Assembly (NCBI RefSeq): GCF_000737245.1
Contig: NZ_JPQU01000015.1
Coordinates: forward strand, 87,359 to 151,358
Source of the DNA: Pseudomonas syringae
GTDB taxonomy: Bacteria > Pseudomonadota > Gammaproteobacteria > Pseudomonadales > Pseudomonadaceae
Direction: 5' to 3'
DNA: 64,000 bases
Every line of letters starts with the position of its first letter. Positions within the stretch are counted from its first letter, which is position 1. The notes under the pieces are model-generated. The model saw only the letters and a list, made by a program, of their open reading frames with translations. It searched no databases and was not told where the DNA came from. Shown in pieces: positions 7,605 to 14,878 of this stretch. A program made the translations under genes and the position numbers.

Positions 7605-7820
7605 ATGCAGATGTTGAAAGATTGCAGATGTGGACAGTGCAAAAGACTTCTTGCCCGAATGGGCGAGTACACCGAACTCCAGATCAAATGTTCCCGATGC
7701 GGGACGTTGAATCATGTGAGGGCCAAGAGCCCCGAGGTATCGCCTTTGAGCGATAAATCAATCCCGGCCAGATTGGCCGCGAACATTCCCTCATTTCAGG
7801 AGATTCACCATGGTTCATAA
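7605..7820 (+). CDS. Com-family zinc-finger regulator (phage Mu Com-like)
   Basis: 71-aa protein with two CXXC pairs, Cys9/Cys12 and Cys29/Cys32, expected to hold one zinc. The spacing and the sequence around CGQCKRLLARMGEYTELQIKCSRCGTLNHVRA match the Com family. Mu Com binds mRNA and activates translation of mom; in Pseudomonas prophages related proteins usually sit just upstream of tail or lysis genes. AAGG lies five bases before the ATG; a second ATG two codons on is possible. The 3' end overlaps the next gene by 11 bp. The tail (about 45-71) is not part of the family core. Confidence 0.75.
   Translation: MQMLKDCRCGQCKRLLARMGEYTELQIKCSRCGTLNHVRAKSPEVSPLSDKSIPARLAANIPSFQEIHHGS
7739..7753 (+). 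repeat. 15-bp repeat ATCGCCTTTGAGCGA, copy 1
   Basis: Identical to the 15-mer at 8674-8688. It lies within the end of the Com-like gene, 56 bases upstream of the ATG at 7810. The flanking bases allow a short hairpin (TATCGC/GCGATA). Confidence 0.7.
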
Positions 7821-8388
7821 AATCATCGCTGTCAGCGCGGCATTTCTCGCCATTTCCGCAGGAGCAGCTCAATCGGCCTCCGCAGCAAACCTGCTAACAA
7901 ACGGTAGCTTTGAGTCGCCTGGCTGCGCATCTAGTTGCGTTTTGAACACGCCGGCTCAAGCGAACGCCATCACTGGCTGGACAACATTCTTATCCGGTGC
8001 TGAATATTTCAATTTGCCAGCGCAAATTTCTGGCTCCTCTGCAGCTGACGGAGTCGATATCGTCGACCTGGCAAACAATATTTATAGAAACGGTGGTGGC
8101 CTTCAGCAGAATTTCGCGACAACGGTCGGGGCGCGCTACCGCCTAACCTTCAGCGCTGGGAACTCGAAGTACGCTGGTCGTGCCGGCACTGGCATCATTC
8201 AGGTCAAAGTCGCCGGCCAGTCCACCTCTTTCGAAACTCCAGTCGCGACCAGCTCAACCGTTGTCTGGGGCACAGTGACCTATGATTTCACCGCCAAGTC
8301 TGACCAGACGACCCTTTCCTTTTGGAATGAGCAAGATCCCTACAACTACTTTGCATTCATAGACAAGGTAAGCGTTGAGCGCTTGTAA
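7810..8388 (+). CDS. Secreted DUF642-like / carbohydrate-binding-fold protein
   Basis: 192 aa with a clear Sec signal peptide (MVHKIIAVSAAFLAISAGAAQ, cleavage predicted after SASA near residue 25). The mature part opens with NLLTNGSFESP and contains GWTTF, GVDIVDLAN, GGGLQQNFATTVGARYRLTFSAGN and ends FIDKVSVERL, the pattern of DUF642 or choice-of-anchor-C jelly-roll domains that bind polysaccharide. Two cysteines (CASSC) near residues 38-42 may form a disulfide. Ribosome-binding site AGGAG lies nine bases before the ATG. A secreted protein of this type inside a phage lysis cluster is unexpected; no function can be assigned. Confidence 0.72.
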   Translation: MVHKIIAVSAAFLAISAGAAQSASAANLLTNGSFESPGCASSCVLNTPAQANAITGWTTFLSGAEYFNLPAQISGSSAADGVDIVDLANNIYRNGGGLQQNFATTVGARYRLTFSAGNSKYAGRAGTGIIQVKVAGQSTSFETPVATSSTVVWGTVTYDFTAKSDQTTLSFWNEQDPYNYFAFIDKVSVERL

Positions 8389-8399
8389 GTCCCAGGCGG

Positions 8400-8426
8400 A
8401 GAGCAGCATTTGTCGCTCTTTTTTAA
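8400..8426 (+). terminator. Weak terminator after the DUF642-like gene
   Basis: Stem AGAGC/GCTCT with a nine-base loop, followed by a T run, 12 bases after the stop codon. The stem is short, so termination may be partial. Confidence 0.55.
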
Positions 8427-8739
8427 GGTTATGTCGACCTACAATCGGGTTCGGGGAATATCCGGGCGGAGATAAAACAGCGATGTAGTTCTAGAAACAA
8501 ACGCTGGCAGCCGACGACCATTAAAATGGTGACTTTGCAGCCACCACTGATGAGGTTCTGAAGTTGGTTTACGCCGGTACTACTGGAGCGAAGTGTCGCG
8601 CTCGTCAAACTGACCAGCACGGGCCATGGATGACCTAGAGAGTAATTCTGACAGAGGCCTAGTGCCTAAATAGATCGCCTTTGAGCGACATGAAAGCGGA
8701 ATCCTCCGCTACTAATCATTCGACTTAATAGGTGAACTT
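8427..8739. other. Gap of about 310 bases between the DUF642-like gene and the 120-aa gene
   Basis: I see no convincing gene on either strand. The stretch contains copy 2 of the 15-bp repeat at 8674-8688 and a ribosome-binding site AGGTG just before the ATG at 8740. No clear sigma-70 promoter was found. Confidence 0.5.
8674..8688 (+). repeat. 15-bp repeat ATCGCCTTTGAGCGA, copy 2
   Basis: Identical to 7739-7753 and lying 51 bases upstream of the ATG at 8740, nearly the same distance as copy 1 from its gene. A shared leader element or a trace of duplication are possible explanations. Confidence 0.7.
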
Positions 8740-9102
8740 ATGTCTGAAGTTAAAATTGGTAAAAACTTTCGCAACGTAGTGCCGCAAGGCATCGCGCAAA
8801 TCGTTTCTCCTGCCGAAAACGGAAACGGACTCACTATCCGCACGTGCGCGAGCAACCCGCGAAACGGATTTGTGGGGCTGTACTGTTCCGAGACGGCTCC
8901 ACTGGCAGCTGCTCCTGGCAACGCCAATCGCTTGATTTTTGCTGCTAACGGCAACACTCTGGAAGGATCGAGCTCAAGCGTATTCATGCCTTACCCTCTC
9001 TTCATTCCTGCCGGGCTGGGGCTTTGGGTTACGAGCGGGCCATTCAGTGGCTCGACCCCTACTGGGGGCGGAATCGCGCTCACGTGGGATTTCGTCGGCT
9101 AA
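8740..9102 (+). CDS. Hypothetical protein, 120 aa, in the lysis island
   Basis: Not recognised. The product MSEVKIGKNFRNVV... has no signal peptide or clear membrane segment. It is rich in Gly, Ser, Ala, Pro and Asn, with alternating hydrophobic stretches (FMPYPLFIPAGLGLWVTSGPFSG, GGIALTWDFVG) that suggest a compact beta-sheet protein. Such composition is common in phage tail-fibre accessory or capsid-decoration proteins, but this is only an impression. AGGTG lies seven bases before the ATG and a good terminator follows the stop. It may be a cargo released by the adjacent lysis genes. Confidence 0.7.
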   Translation: MSEVKIGKNFRNVVPQGIAQIVSPAENGNGLTIRTCASNPRNGFVGLYCSETAPLAAAPGNANRLIFAANGNTLEGSSSSVFMPYPLFIPAGLGLWVTSGPFSGSTPTGGGIALTWDFVG

Positions 9103-9118
9103 GCCCTTAGTGAACGCT

Positions 9119-9146
9119 GGCCCTGCTGAAATGCAGGGCCTTCTTT
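9119..9146 (+). terminator. Terminator after the 120-aa gene
   Basis: Stem GGCCCTG/CAGGGCC with an eight-base loop and TTCTTT tail, 17 bases after the stop codon. Confidence 0.85.
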
Positions 9147-9229
9147 AACCAATACTCGCTCCACCAATCCCTCGGAACCTCTGATCGTCACGCTCAACGA
9201 GGGCCTCTGCAGCGACTCGATATCGCATT

Positions 9230-9255
9230 GCCCGCTAACGTGGCGGGCGTTTTTA
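9230..9255 (+). terminator. Second terminator-like hairpin upstream of the holin gene
   Basis: Stem GCCCGC/GCGGGC with a seven-base loop followed by GTTTTTAT. With the hairpin at 9119 it means transcription reaching the holin must pass two terminators, unless an unrecognised promoter lies between 9256 and 9375. Confidence 0.75.
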
Positions 9256-9375
9256 TCCCTGTAGCTCAATGATCCCTGCCCAGCATTTTTTCTGGTTCAC
9301 CACCGCATCGCTCTCGTAATGAGTGGCCCTTTTTTCTCCTGACTGACACCACCCCTTTTATTTCTGGAGCACCCA

Positions 9376-9684
9376 ATGGAACCAGCGACTACCGCCGCAG
9401 GCGTACTGTTGGTGAAATACGGCGTAGCAACCGCTGGATTCGCCGGAGCAATTCTTTCCCTTACTTTTCTTCGAGGCCTCACACCTAAGCAGGCAACGGC
9501 CGCAGTGCTGACCGGCTTTTTGTCTGCACTGTTTACCACCTCACTGGTGGTGCAGTATTTCAAACTGCCGACTGATACCGATTCGCAAAATGGGGTGGCC
9601 TTTCTGATCGGCTTACTCGCGATGAATATCATCCCGGGGCTGAAAGCGATTGCAGCCTCGATCAGCTCGGTTCGAGGTTCTTAA
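9376..9684 (+). CDS. Phage holin
   Basis: 102-aa membrane protein with three predicted membrane segments (about 10-30, 43-62, 73-93) and short charged loops, the topology of class I or superfamily III holins. The order holin, cell-wall hydrolase, spanin pair confirms the role: it forms inner-membrane lesions at a set time. The sequence resembles holins of Pseudomonas pyocin and prophage lysis cassettes. The gene is followed by an inverted repeat and a terminator before the endolysin. Confidence 0.82.
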   Translation: MEPATTAAGVLLVKYGVATAGFAGAILSLTFLRGLTPKQATAAVLTGFLSALFTTSLVVQYFKLPTDTDSQNGVAFLIGLLAMNIIPGLKAIAASISSVRGS

Positions 9685-9718
9685 ATAACCGCCTGAATTG
9701 AAATGCCCTTCCAAGGAG

Positions 9719-9783
9719 CGCACGAGCATCGCGAGGCCGCGATGGCAGTGTGTCAGACAACCCGCTATCGCGTTGCTCGTGCA
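9719..9783. repeat. Inverted repeat in the holin-endolysin gap
   Basis: GCACGAGCATCGCG at 9719-9732 and CGCGTTGCTCGTGC at 9770-9783 are complementary at 13 of 14 positions, with a 37-base loop. It lies between the holin stop and the terminator at 9821. Its role is unknown; transcript folding or processing is possible. Confidence 0.65.
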
Positions 9784-9820
9784 CTCCTACAGAGGCAGCA
9801 TCGCAGCCGGACGCCCCCAC

Positions 9821-9845
9821 AGCCCGCCATCGTGCGGGCTTTTTC
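9821..9845 (+). terminator. Terminator just upstream of the endolysin gene
   Basis: Stem AGCCCGC/GCGGGCT with a six-base loop and T run, only 15 bases before the endolysin ATG. It would limit read-through from holin to endolysin. Confidence 0.8.
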
Positions 9846-9860
9846 TGCCTGGAGAAACAC

Positions 9861-10298
9861 ATGCCGGTTACCGAAAAAGACCGCGATGTATTGGCCCGAA
9901 CGCTGTGGGGCGAAGCTCGTGGTGAGGGATCAGCGGGTCAGATCGCCGTCGCCTGGGCGATCCGTAACCGTGTGGAGATGGATCTGCACAATGACGGCAA
10001 ACCTGACTGGTGGGGCGAGGGTTATGCCGCCGTCTGCCAGACAGCCTGGCAGTTCAGCTGCTGGAACAGGAACGACCAGAACTATCAGTACCTCAGCGGC
10101 GCAACGCCGATCCCGTTTCGCGAGTTAGCCCAGGCACGCATCACTGCTGACCAAGTGATCGACGGCAAACAGCCGGACCCTACCGGCGGGGCGACTCACT
10201 ATTACGCGATCACACTGCCCAAGGCACCTGCATGGGCGGCGCAGGCCCGGCAGACATTGATGCTTGGGCATCACGTATTTTTCAAGGATGTGCCATGA
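9861..10298 (+). CDS. Endolysin, SleB-like cell-wall hydrolase
   Basis: 145-aa peptidoglycan hydrolase of the SleB/Hydrolase_2 family. The family motif RTLWGEARGEG carries the probable catalytic Glu18, followed by AWAIRNRVEMD, DWWGEGYAAVCQTAWQFSCWN and a C-terminal GGATHYYA motif. There is no signal peptide, so export depends on the holin. The start at 9861 has GGAG nine bases ahead; the frame is open further upstream but runs through the terminator. It overlaps the spanin gene by 4 bp (ATGA). This is the endolysin type found with R- and F-type pyocin lysis genes. Confidence 0.88.
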   Translation: MPVTEKDRDVLARTLWGEARGEGSAGQIAVAWAIRNRVEMDLHNDGKPDWWGEGYAAVCQTAWQFSCWNRNDQNYQYLSGATPIPFRELAQARITADQVIDGKQPDPTGGATHYYAITLPKAPAWAAQARQTLMLGHHVFFKDVP

Positions 10299-10816
10299 AG
10301 GCCTTCTATACGCGGACCGGTGTGGCGCTGGCTTCAATTGCGACAGTACTGGGCATCCTGTATGCCGCTTATAGCCACGGCGTTGCGGTCACGGACGCCA
10401 AGTGGAACGCCAAGTGGGCCGATCAGCACCTTTTACAGGCCAGGAATGCTGCAGCTGCCACGACACTCAATCGAAACGAAGAACAACGCCGACAGACTGC
10501 GGCCAATCAGGTGGGAAGTGATGCACGAGACCAGATCAAGATGGCTACGGATGCCGGGACTGCTGCCGATGCTGCTGGTGACCGGGTGCGCAATAAAGCA
10601 GGAAAGCTGGCCGCCGGAGCCCGTTGCAGCCCCAGCGATCCCGGCATTGCAGAGCGAGGCCAGGCAGCCACCCGCGCCGCCATGGTGCTCTCCGAGCTGT
10701 TCCAGCGGGCTGATAAACGAGCGGGAGAGCTGGCAAAAGCTTATGACGCAGCCCGAATAGCGGGGAAGACATGTGAGGAAGCTTATGATTCGCTGCGTAT
10801 TAACACAGCCGGTTAG
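10295..10816 (+). CDS. Rz-like inner-membrane spanin (DUF2514 type)
   Basis: 173-aa protein with an N-terminal membrane anchor (TGVALASIATVLGILYAAYSHG) and a long alanine-rich, charged helical periplasmic part, the architecture of i-spanins. The DUF2514-like pattern (RCSPSDPGIAERGQAA, then KTCEEAYDSLR) is visible. It overlaps the endolysin stop by 4 bp and contains an Rz1-type lipoprotein gene in another frame. Together these disrupt the outer membrane in the last step of lysis. Confidence 0.82.
   Translation: MKAFYTRTGVALASIATVLGILYAAYSHGVAVTDAKWNAKWADQHLLQARNAAAATTLNRNEEQRRQTAANQVGSDARDQIKMATDAGTAADAAGDRVRNKAGKLAAGARCSPSDPGIAERGQAATRAAMVLSELFQRADKRAGELAKAYDAARIAGKTCEEAYDSLRINTAG
10521..10760 (+). 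CDS. Rz1-like outer-membrane spanin lipoprotein, embedded in the Rz gene
   Basis: 79-aa product encoded entirely within the Rz-like gene in a different frame. It begins MHETRSRWLRMPGLLPMLL and has a lipobox VTGC with Cys23 as the lipidation site; Ala at +2 predicts outer-membrane sorting. The mature part is proline-rich (SWPPEPVAAPAIPALQ, RQPPAPPW), as in lambda Rz1. A GTGGGAAG ribosome-binding site lies just before the ATG. Nesting of Rz1 in Rz is the classic arrangement, so the call is strong despite the unusual overlap. Confidence 0.8.
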   Translation: MHETRSRWLRMPGLLPMLLVTGCAIKQESWPPEPVAAPAIPALQSEARQPPAPPWCSPSCSSGLINERESWQKLMTQPE

Positions 10817-10830
10817 GGGGGTGGGATCTC

Positions 10831-10972
10831 TGTAGGAGCGCGCTTGCCCGCGATGACATTCGCCCAGGCAAAAAATCTGTGAGGGCTAAAAGCGCATCGC
10901 GGGCAAGCGCGCTCCTACGGTTGGATTGCGATTCCTGTAGGAGCTGCCGCAGGCTGCGGCAGCTCCTACACC
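10831..10972. repeat. REP elements after the lysis island
   Basis: TGTAGGAGCGCGCTTGCCCGCGATG at the left and its complement CATCGCGGGCAAGCGCGC at 10892-10917 face each other. A separate perfect palindrome built on TGTAGGAGCTGCCGCAGGC and its mirror lies at 10935-10971. The second is a different Pseudomonas REP subtype. They fill the gap to the convergent MFS gene. Confidence 0.85.
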
Positions 10973-10978
10973 ATGAGT

Positions 10979-12322
10979 CTACGGCCGGTTGATCTCTTCA
11001 TCCTCGACGACCGGCGCTGCAACCACCTCTTCAGGCTCAGGTTCAACCACTGGCTCGACCGCTGTCTGCATCTGATCCTGAACCACCTGCTCGTCAACAC
11101 GCGGATCCAGCGCCACCACCAGAGGTGAGCTGGACATGCTGTCTGGCATTGCGATGTGGTGCAGCGGTGCGTCGTCGACCTGGTGCAGGTGCGTGACGGC
11201 TTTGGGACGAATCAGCAGCACCAGCACGAACGCCGTGAAGCTGACGAATGCATAAAGCATGTTACTGCCCAGCATTTGCATCAATGCGCCAGCTGCCAGC
11301 GGGCCGATGCTCGCGCCGATGCCGAAGGTCATCAGCAACATGGCTGTCAGTGACACTCGGCGTTCGGCTTCGACGTGGTCATTGGCAAACGCCACGGCCA
11401 GCGGGTAAAGGCTGAACTGGATCATCGATGCGATGAAACCCACAACGAACAGCGCTTCCAGCGGCATGTTCGGCAGCACTGCCAGGGGCAACGCTGCCAC
11501 CGCCAACATACCGGCGAAAGCACGCATCAGCTTGGCACGGTCATAACGATCCGACAGCAATCCCAATGGCCACTGCACCAGCAGGCCGGCCAGGATGCAG
11601 GTACCCATGAACATACCGACATGCTCGGTGGATAAGCCCTGCTGCGCGGCATACAAAGGCGCCAGACCATAAAACGACCCGATCATCAACCCGGCACCCA
11701 GGATGGTGGTCAGGGACTGTGGCACCCTGCTGATAAAGAACCGCGGCTCCAGAGGCGCTGGATGCAATGGCGCAGGGTGAATGCTGCGGGTCATGGCCAC
11801 TGGCACCAGACACAGGGCGAAACACAGTGCCACCAGCATCAGCAGTTCTGGACCCAAACCCGGATGGAGCACGAGAATCAGCTGCCCCAGCACCAAGCCC
11901 AGATATGACGCGATCATGTAGCCGCTGAACACCATACCGCGCTGCTTGGCTGCCGCCTGCTCGTTGAGCCAGCTCTCGATGACCATGTACTGACACATCA
12001 TCCCCAGGCCGACGATCATCCGCAGAAACAGCCAGGCCGGCAGCCAGTTGATCAACCCCAGGCCCAACACCGCCGCGCCCACCACACCGGCGCACGTCGC
12101 ATAAGCGCGGATATGCCCTACCCGGCCGATCAGCCGGTGCCCCACTTTGCCGCCCAGCACCAGCCCGAAATAGTTCGCCGCCATCAAGGCACCGATCCAC
12201 AGACCATCCACCTGATCGGCAGACAAACGCAACGCAAGGTAAGTGCTCAACAGACCCGAGCCGATCAACATCATCAGCGAGGCGAAATAGAGACCTTGAA
12301 AAGACTTCCAGATTTGACGCAT
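10979..12322 (-). CDS. MFS transporter (YcaD/Major facilitator family)
   Basis: 447-aa inner-membrane protein with 12 predicted membrane segments in two halves, similar to the YcaD-type MFS group (GLWIGALMAANYFGLVLGGKVGHRLIGRVGH carries the loop 2-3 signature; SDRYDRAKLMR is its repeat in the second half). The C-terminal 65 residues are acidic and proline/valine-rich (EPVVEPEPEEVVAAPVVEDEE), an unusual cytoplasmic tail. The substrate is unknown. It is 52 bases downstream of the glutamine-synthetase-like gene and probably co-transcribed, so an amine or amino-acid substrate is possible. Confidence 0.88.
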   Translation of the reverse strand: MRQIWKSFQGLYFASLMMLIGSGLLSTYLALRLSADQVDGLWIGALMAANYFGLVLGGKVGHRLIGRVGHIRAYATCAGVVGAAVLGLGLINWLPAWLFLRMIVGLGMMCQYMVIESWLNEQAAAKQRGMVFSGYMIASYLGLVLGQLILVLHPGLGPELLMLVALCFALCLVPVAMTRSIHPAPLHPAPLEPRFFISRVPQSLTTILGAGLMIGSFYGLAPLYAAQQGLSTEHVGMFMGTCILAGLLVQWPLGLLSDRYDRAKLMRAFAGMLAVAALPLAVLPNMPLEALFVVGFIASMIQFSLYPLAVAFANDHVEAERRVSLTAMLLMTFGIGASIGPLAAGALMQMLGSNMLYAFVSFTAFVLVLLIRPKAVTHLHQVDDAPLHHIAMPDSMSSSPLVVALDPRVDEQVVQDQMQTAVEPVVEPEPEEVVAAPVVEDEEINRP

Positions 12323-12374
12323 CGACTTTCCAAAAATTGGGCATCACCAGAATGGGTGACGCCGAAACAGCGTT

Positions 12375-13715
12375 TTAAGCCTGGGCGGTCAGAATTCTCC
12401 GCTCCCAGGGGGTAATTTCATCGAGGAAACTGGTCAGTTCCATGCTCTTCGAGGCGATGTAGCCTTCGATGAATTCGTGACCAAACAGTTCCTTGGCCAA
12501 CTGACTGCGTTTCAGACGCTCCAGAGCGGCATGCAAGGTACATGGCAGTGACAAATGATCCGGCACCTCTATTTCGCCTTGAATCGGCGCGCTCGGCTCA
12601 AGCTCACGCTCCATGCCGTAAAGCCCCGCCGCAAGGCTGGCGGCAATGGCCAGATAAGGATTGGCGTCAGCCCCCGGCAAGCGGTTTTCCACCCGTCGCG
12701 CCACTGGCGCACTGGCGGGAATGCGCAAGCCAGCGGCGCGATTGTCATGGGACCAGCAGGCGTTGTTGGGCGACGCGAACGGATGGCACAGACGCTGATA
12801 GGAGTTCACATTCGGCGCAAACAGCGCCGTGAAGTCGGCCATGCACGCCTGCTGCCCGGCAATGAAGTGCATGAACGCCGAGGTCGCCTGGCCGGCTTCG
12901 TCACTGAATACGTTCACGCCCGTGGCAGCGTCAACCACACTTTGATGGATATGCATGGAGCTGCCCGCCGTGTGCGCCAGGGGCTTGGCCATGCACACGG
13001 CAATCAGACCGTGCTTGAGCGCGACTTCCTTGAGCAGGTGTTTGAACAGAAACGTTTGATCCGCCAGCAGCAACGGGTCGCCGTGCCACAGGTTGATTTC
13101 AAACTGGCTAACGCCCATTTCGTGCATGAACGTGTCGCGAGGTAAACCCAGCGCCGCCATGCACCGATAAACCTCGCTGAAAAACGGCCGCAGACCGTTG
13201 TTCGAACTGATACTGAAAGCAGAGTGGCCGTCCTCGCGTCGACCATCCAGCCCCAGGGGTGGCATGAACGCCTGAGCAGGATCTGGATTGGGCGCAAACA
13301 CGAAGAACTCAAGTTCAGTAGCGACCACCGGTGCAAGGCCGCGCTCGGCGTAGCGAGCGATCACGTTTTTCAGCTGCTGACGGGTGGACAGGCTGCAACC
13401 CCCGCCGCCCAGCTCCTCGACATCACAAATAACCAACGCACGGGGCTCAGCACTCCAGGGCAAGGGATGCACTTGCCTCGGATCGGGGCTCATTGCCACG
13501 TCGCCGTCGTCGCAGCCATAGAAACGCGATGGTGGGTAACCACCCATGATGCATTGCAGCAACACACCCCGCGCCATTTGCAGACGCCGCCCTTCCAGGA
13601 AGCCCTGGCCGGTCATGACCTTGCCCCGGGGCACGCCGTTCAGGTCTGGCGTGACGCATTCAATTTCATCAATGCCCGCCAGCTGCTTCGCTAGAGGGGC
13701 GTCATGGGCAGTCAT
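12375..13715 (-). CDS. Glutamine-synthetase-family ligase (possible gamma-glutamylpolyamine synthetase)
   Basis: 446-aa type III GlnA-like ATP-dependent ligase. Recognisable motifs are the glutamate site ATELEFFVF, the ATP-binding HTAGSSMHIHQS, and the arginine-rich region NSYQRLCHPFASPNNACWSHDNRAAGLRIP. In Pseudomonas several such paralogues attach glutamate to polyamines or other amines rather than ammonia. The start at 13715 has AAGGA eight bases upstream. No other polyamine genes are adjacent, so the substrate is unassigned; the next gene downstream is the MFS transporter. Confidence 0.88.
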   Translation of the reverse strand: MTAHDAPLAKQLAGIDEIECVTPDLNGVPRGKVMTGQGFLEGRRLQMARGVLLQCIMGGYPPSRFYGCDDGDVAMSPDPRQVHPLPWSAEPRALVICDVEELGGGGCSLSTRQQLKNVIARYAERGLAPVVATELEFFVFAPNPDPAQAFMPPLGLDGRREDGHSAFSISSNNGLRPFFSEVYRCMAALGLPRDTFMHEMGVSQFEINLWHGDPLLLADQTFLFKHLLKEVALKHGLIAVCMAKPLAHTAGSSMHIHQSVVDAATGVNVFSDEAGQATSAFMHFIAGQQACMADFTALFAPNVNSYQRLCHPFASPNNACWSHDNRAAGLRIPASAPVARRVENRLPGADANPYLAIAASLAAGLYGMERELEPSAPIQGEIEVPDHLSLPCTLHAALERLKRSQLAKELFGHEFIEGYIASKSMELTSFLDEITPWERRILTAQA

Positions 13716-13831
13716 CGTACAGTCCTTGATCATCAGGTTGCCAGGGGGCGAGCTGGACAAAATACGCGCCGGGTGATCGAAACTTGAACTCCCGTAGCGC
13801 AGCTCTACCCGCTCGGAAGGTCATCGAGCTT

Positions 13832-14878
13832 CTAGCCAGGTCGGCGAGCCCAGCTTGCCATGCTGTCGATCGAGTGATCCAGCGATGTCCACACATTAAG
13901 CCCTAGCGTGCGTGCTTTTTGAATGTTAGGGACATAGTACGAACGTAGTCCGTTTGGCACTGGCTTGCCCAGAATACTGACTTTTTTTCCCGGGGCGATG
14001 CGCGCAACGACCTTATGCGCCAGCTCGGCGATAGTCAGTCCTGCATCAGAGCCCACGTTGTAAGCGTTGCCAGTAACACCACGGGTCAGCAGTGTCAGCA
14101 ACCAGCCGGCCAGATCGGCACCATGTAGGTAGCTACGTACGGCCTGCCCATCGGATCTGATGATCAACTCATCTCCCCACATGGAGTCCTTCACGAAATT
14201 GCCGATGGCAAAGTGTGCATCCAGCGCAATACCGGGCCCCGAGAATGCAAAGCATCGAGCCAGAACAATTTCAAGGCCGTGCCGCTGAGCATACAAAGCT
14301 GCCAATGTTTCCTGGGCGCGCTTGCCTTCGGCATAAGCACTGCTGGCCAATACACTGTCGCACGCATATGCAGCGTTTTCCAGGACGGGAATACCCGCGT
14401 GGAGGGCTCCATACTGCGCGCCACTCCCAGTAAACAATATTTTTCGGACGCCGCTCGCCACCGCCAGATCAAGTACGTTGCGTGCGCCGCATACGATGGT
14501 GTCGAAGATCCGCAACGGATCCTCATGGGCGCCGGCCAGCGTATCGGTCGCGGCATGTAATATCAGATCAATCACACGAGCAGAGGGCAACAAGATAGGC
14601 GACTGAACATCGCCCTCGACCCAGTCAAGCCAATCAAGCCTGGCATATTCCGGGTATTGAGCGAGAAATCGCTGCGGTGAACGAGAAAGCGCTGTCACCT
14701 CGATCCCCGCACCGCTCTGGTTCAAAGCCGCGAGGGTTGCAAGCAGCCATTTGCCAAAAAAACCGGTAATGCCGGTTATCAGCAAATGCTTGCCAGTAAG
14801 CTCCTCCGAAACCTTCAGCTTGCTGAGCACCCGTTGAACATCATTCGCTACTACCGGCGATTTGAGCGTAACCCTCAT
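13832..14878 (-). CDS. NAD(P)-dependent epimerase/dehydratase (extended SDR), last gene of the glycan operon
   Basis: 348-aa sugar-nucleotide-modifying SDR. The cofactor loop is ITGITGFFGKWL (about 33-44) and the active-site pair is YAEGK (about 187-191) preceded by SGAQYG. It overlaps the glycosyltransferase by 4 bp (ATGA), so translation is coupled. Possible roles are a 4-ketoreductase or C3/C5 epimerase finishing the CDP-sugar; if the thiamine enzyme of this operon is YerE-like, this would be the natural YerF-type reductase. That assignment is inference from context only. Confidence 0.82.
   Translation of the reverse strand: MRVTLKSPVVANDVQRVLSKLKVSEELTGKHLLITGITGFFGKWLLATLAALNQSGAGIEVTALSRSPQRFLAQYPEYARLDWLDWVEGDVQSPILLPSARVIDLILHAATDTLAGAHEDPLRIFDTIVCGARNVLDLAVASGVRKILFTGSGAQYGALHAGIPVLENAAYACDSVLASSAYAEGKRAQETLAALYAQRHGLEIVLARCFAFSGPGIALDAHFAIGNFVKDSMWGDELIIRSDGQAVRSYLHGADLAGWLLTLLTRGVTGNAYNVGSDAGLTIAELAHKVVARIAPGKKVSILGKPVPNGLRSYYVPNIQKARTLGLNVWTSLDHSIDSMASWARRPG

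Noticed and set aside
9698..10128. Two rightward frames overlapping the endolysin start.
   Set aside because: They cross a terminator and the endolysin gene in other frames and contain no family motif.
1022..10972. Repeated palindromes considered as a CRISPR array.
   Set aside because: Copies are inverted pairs scattered in gaps with no regular spacers; they are REP elements. No cas genes are present.
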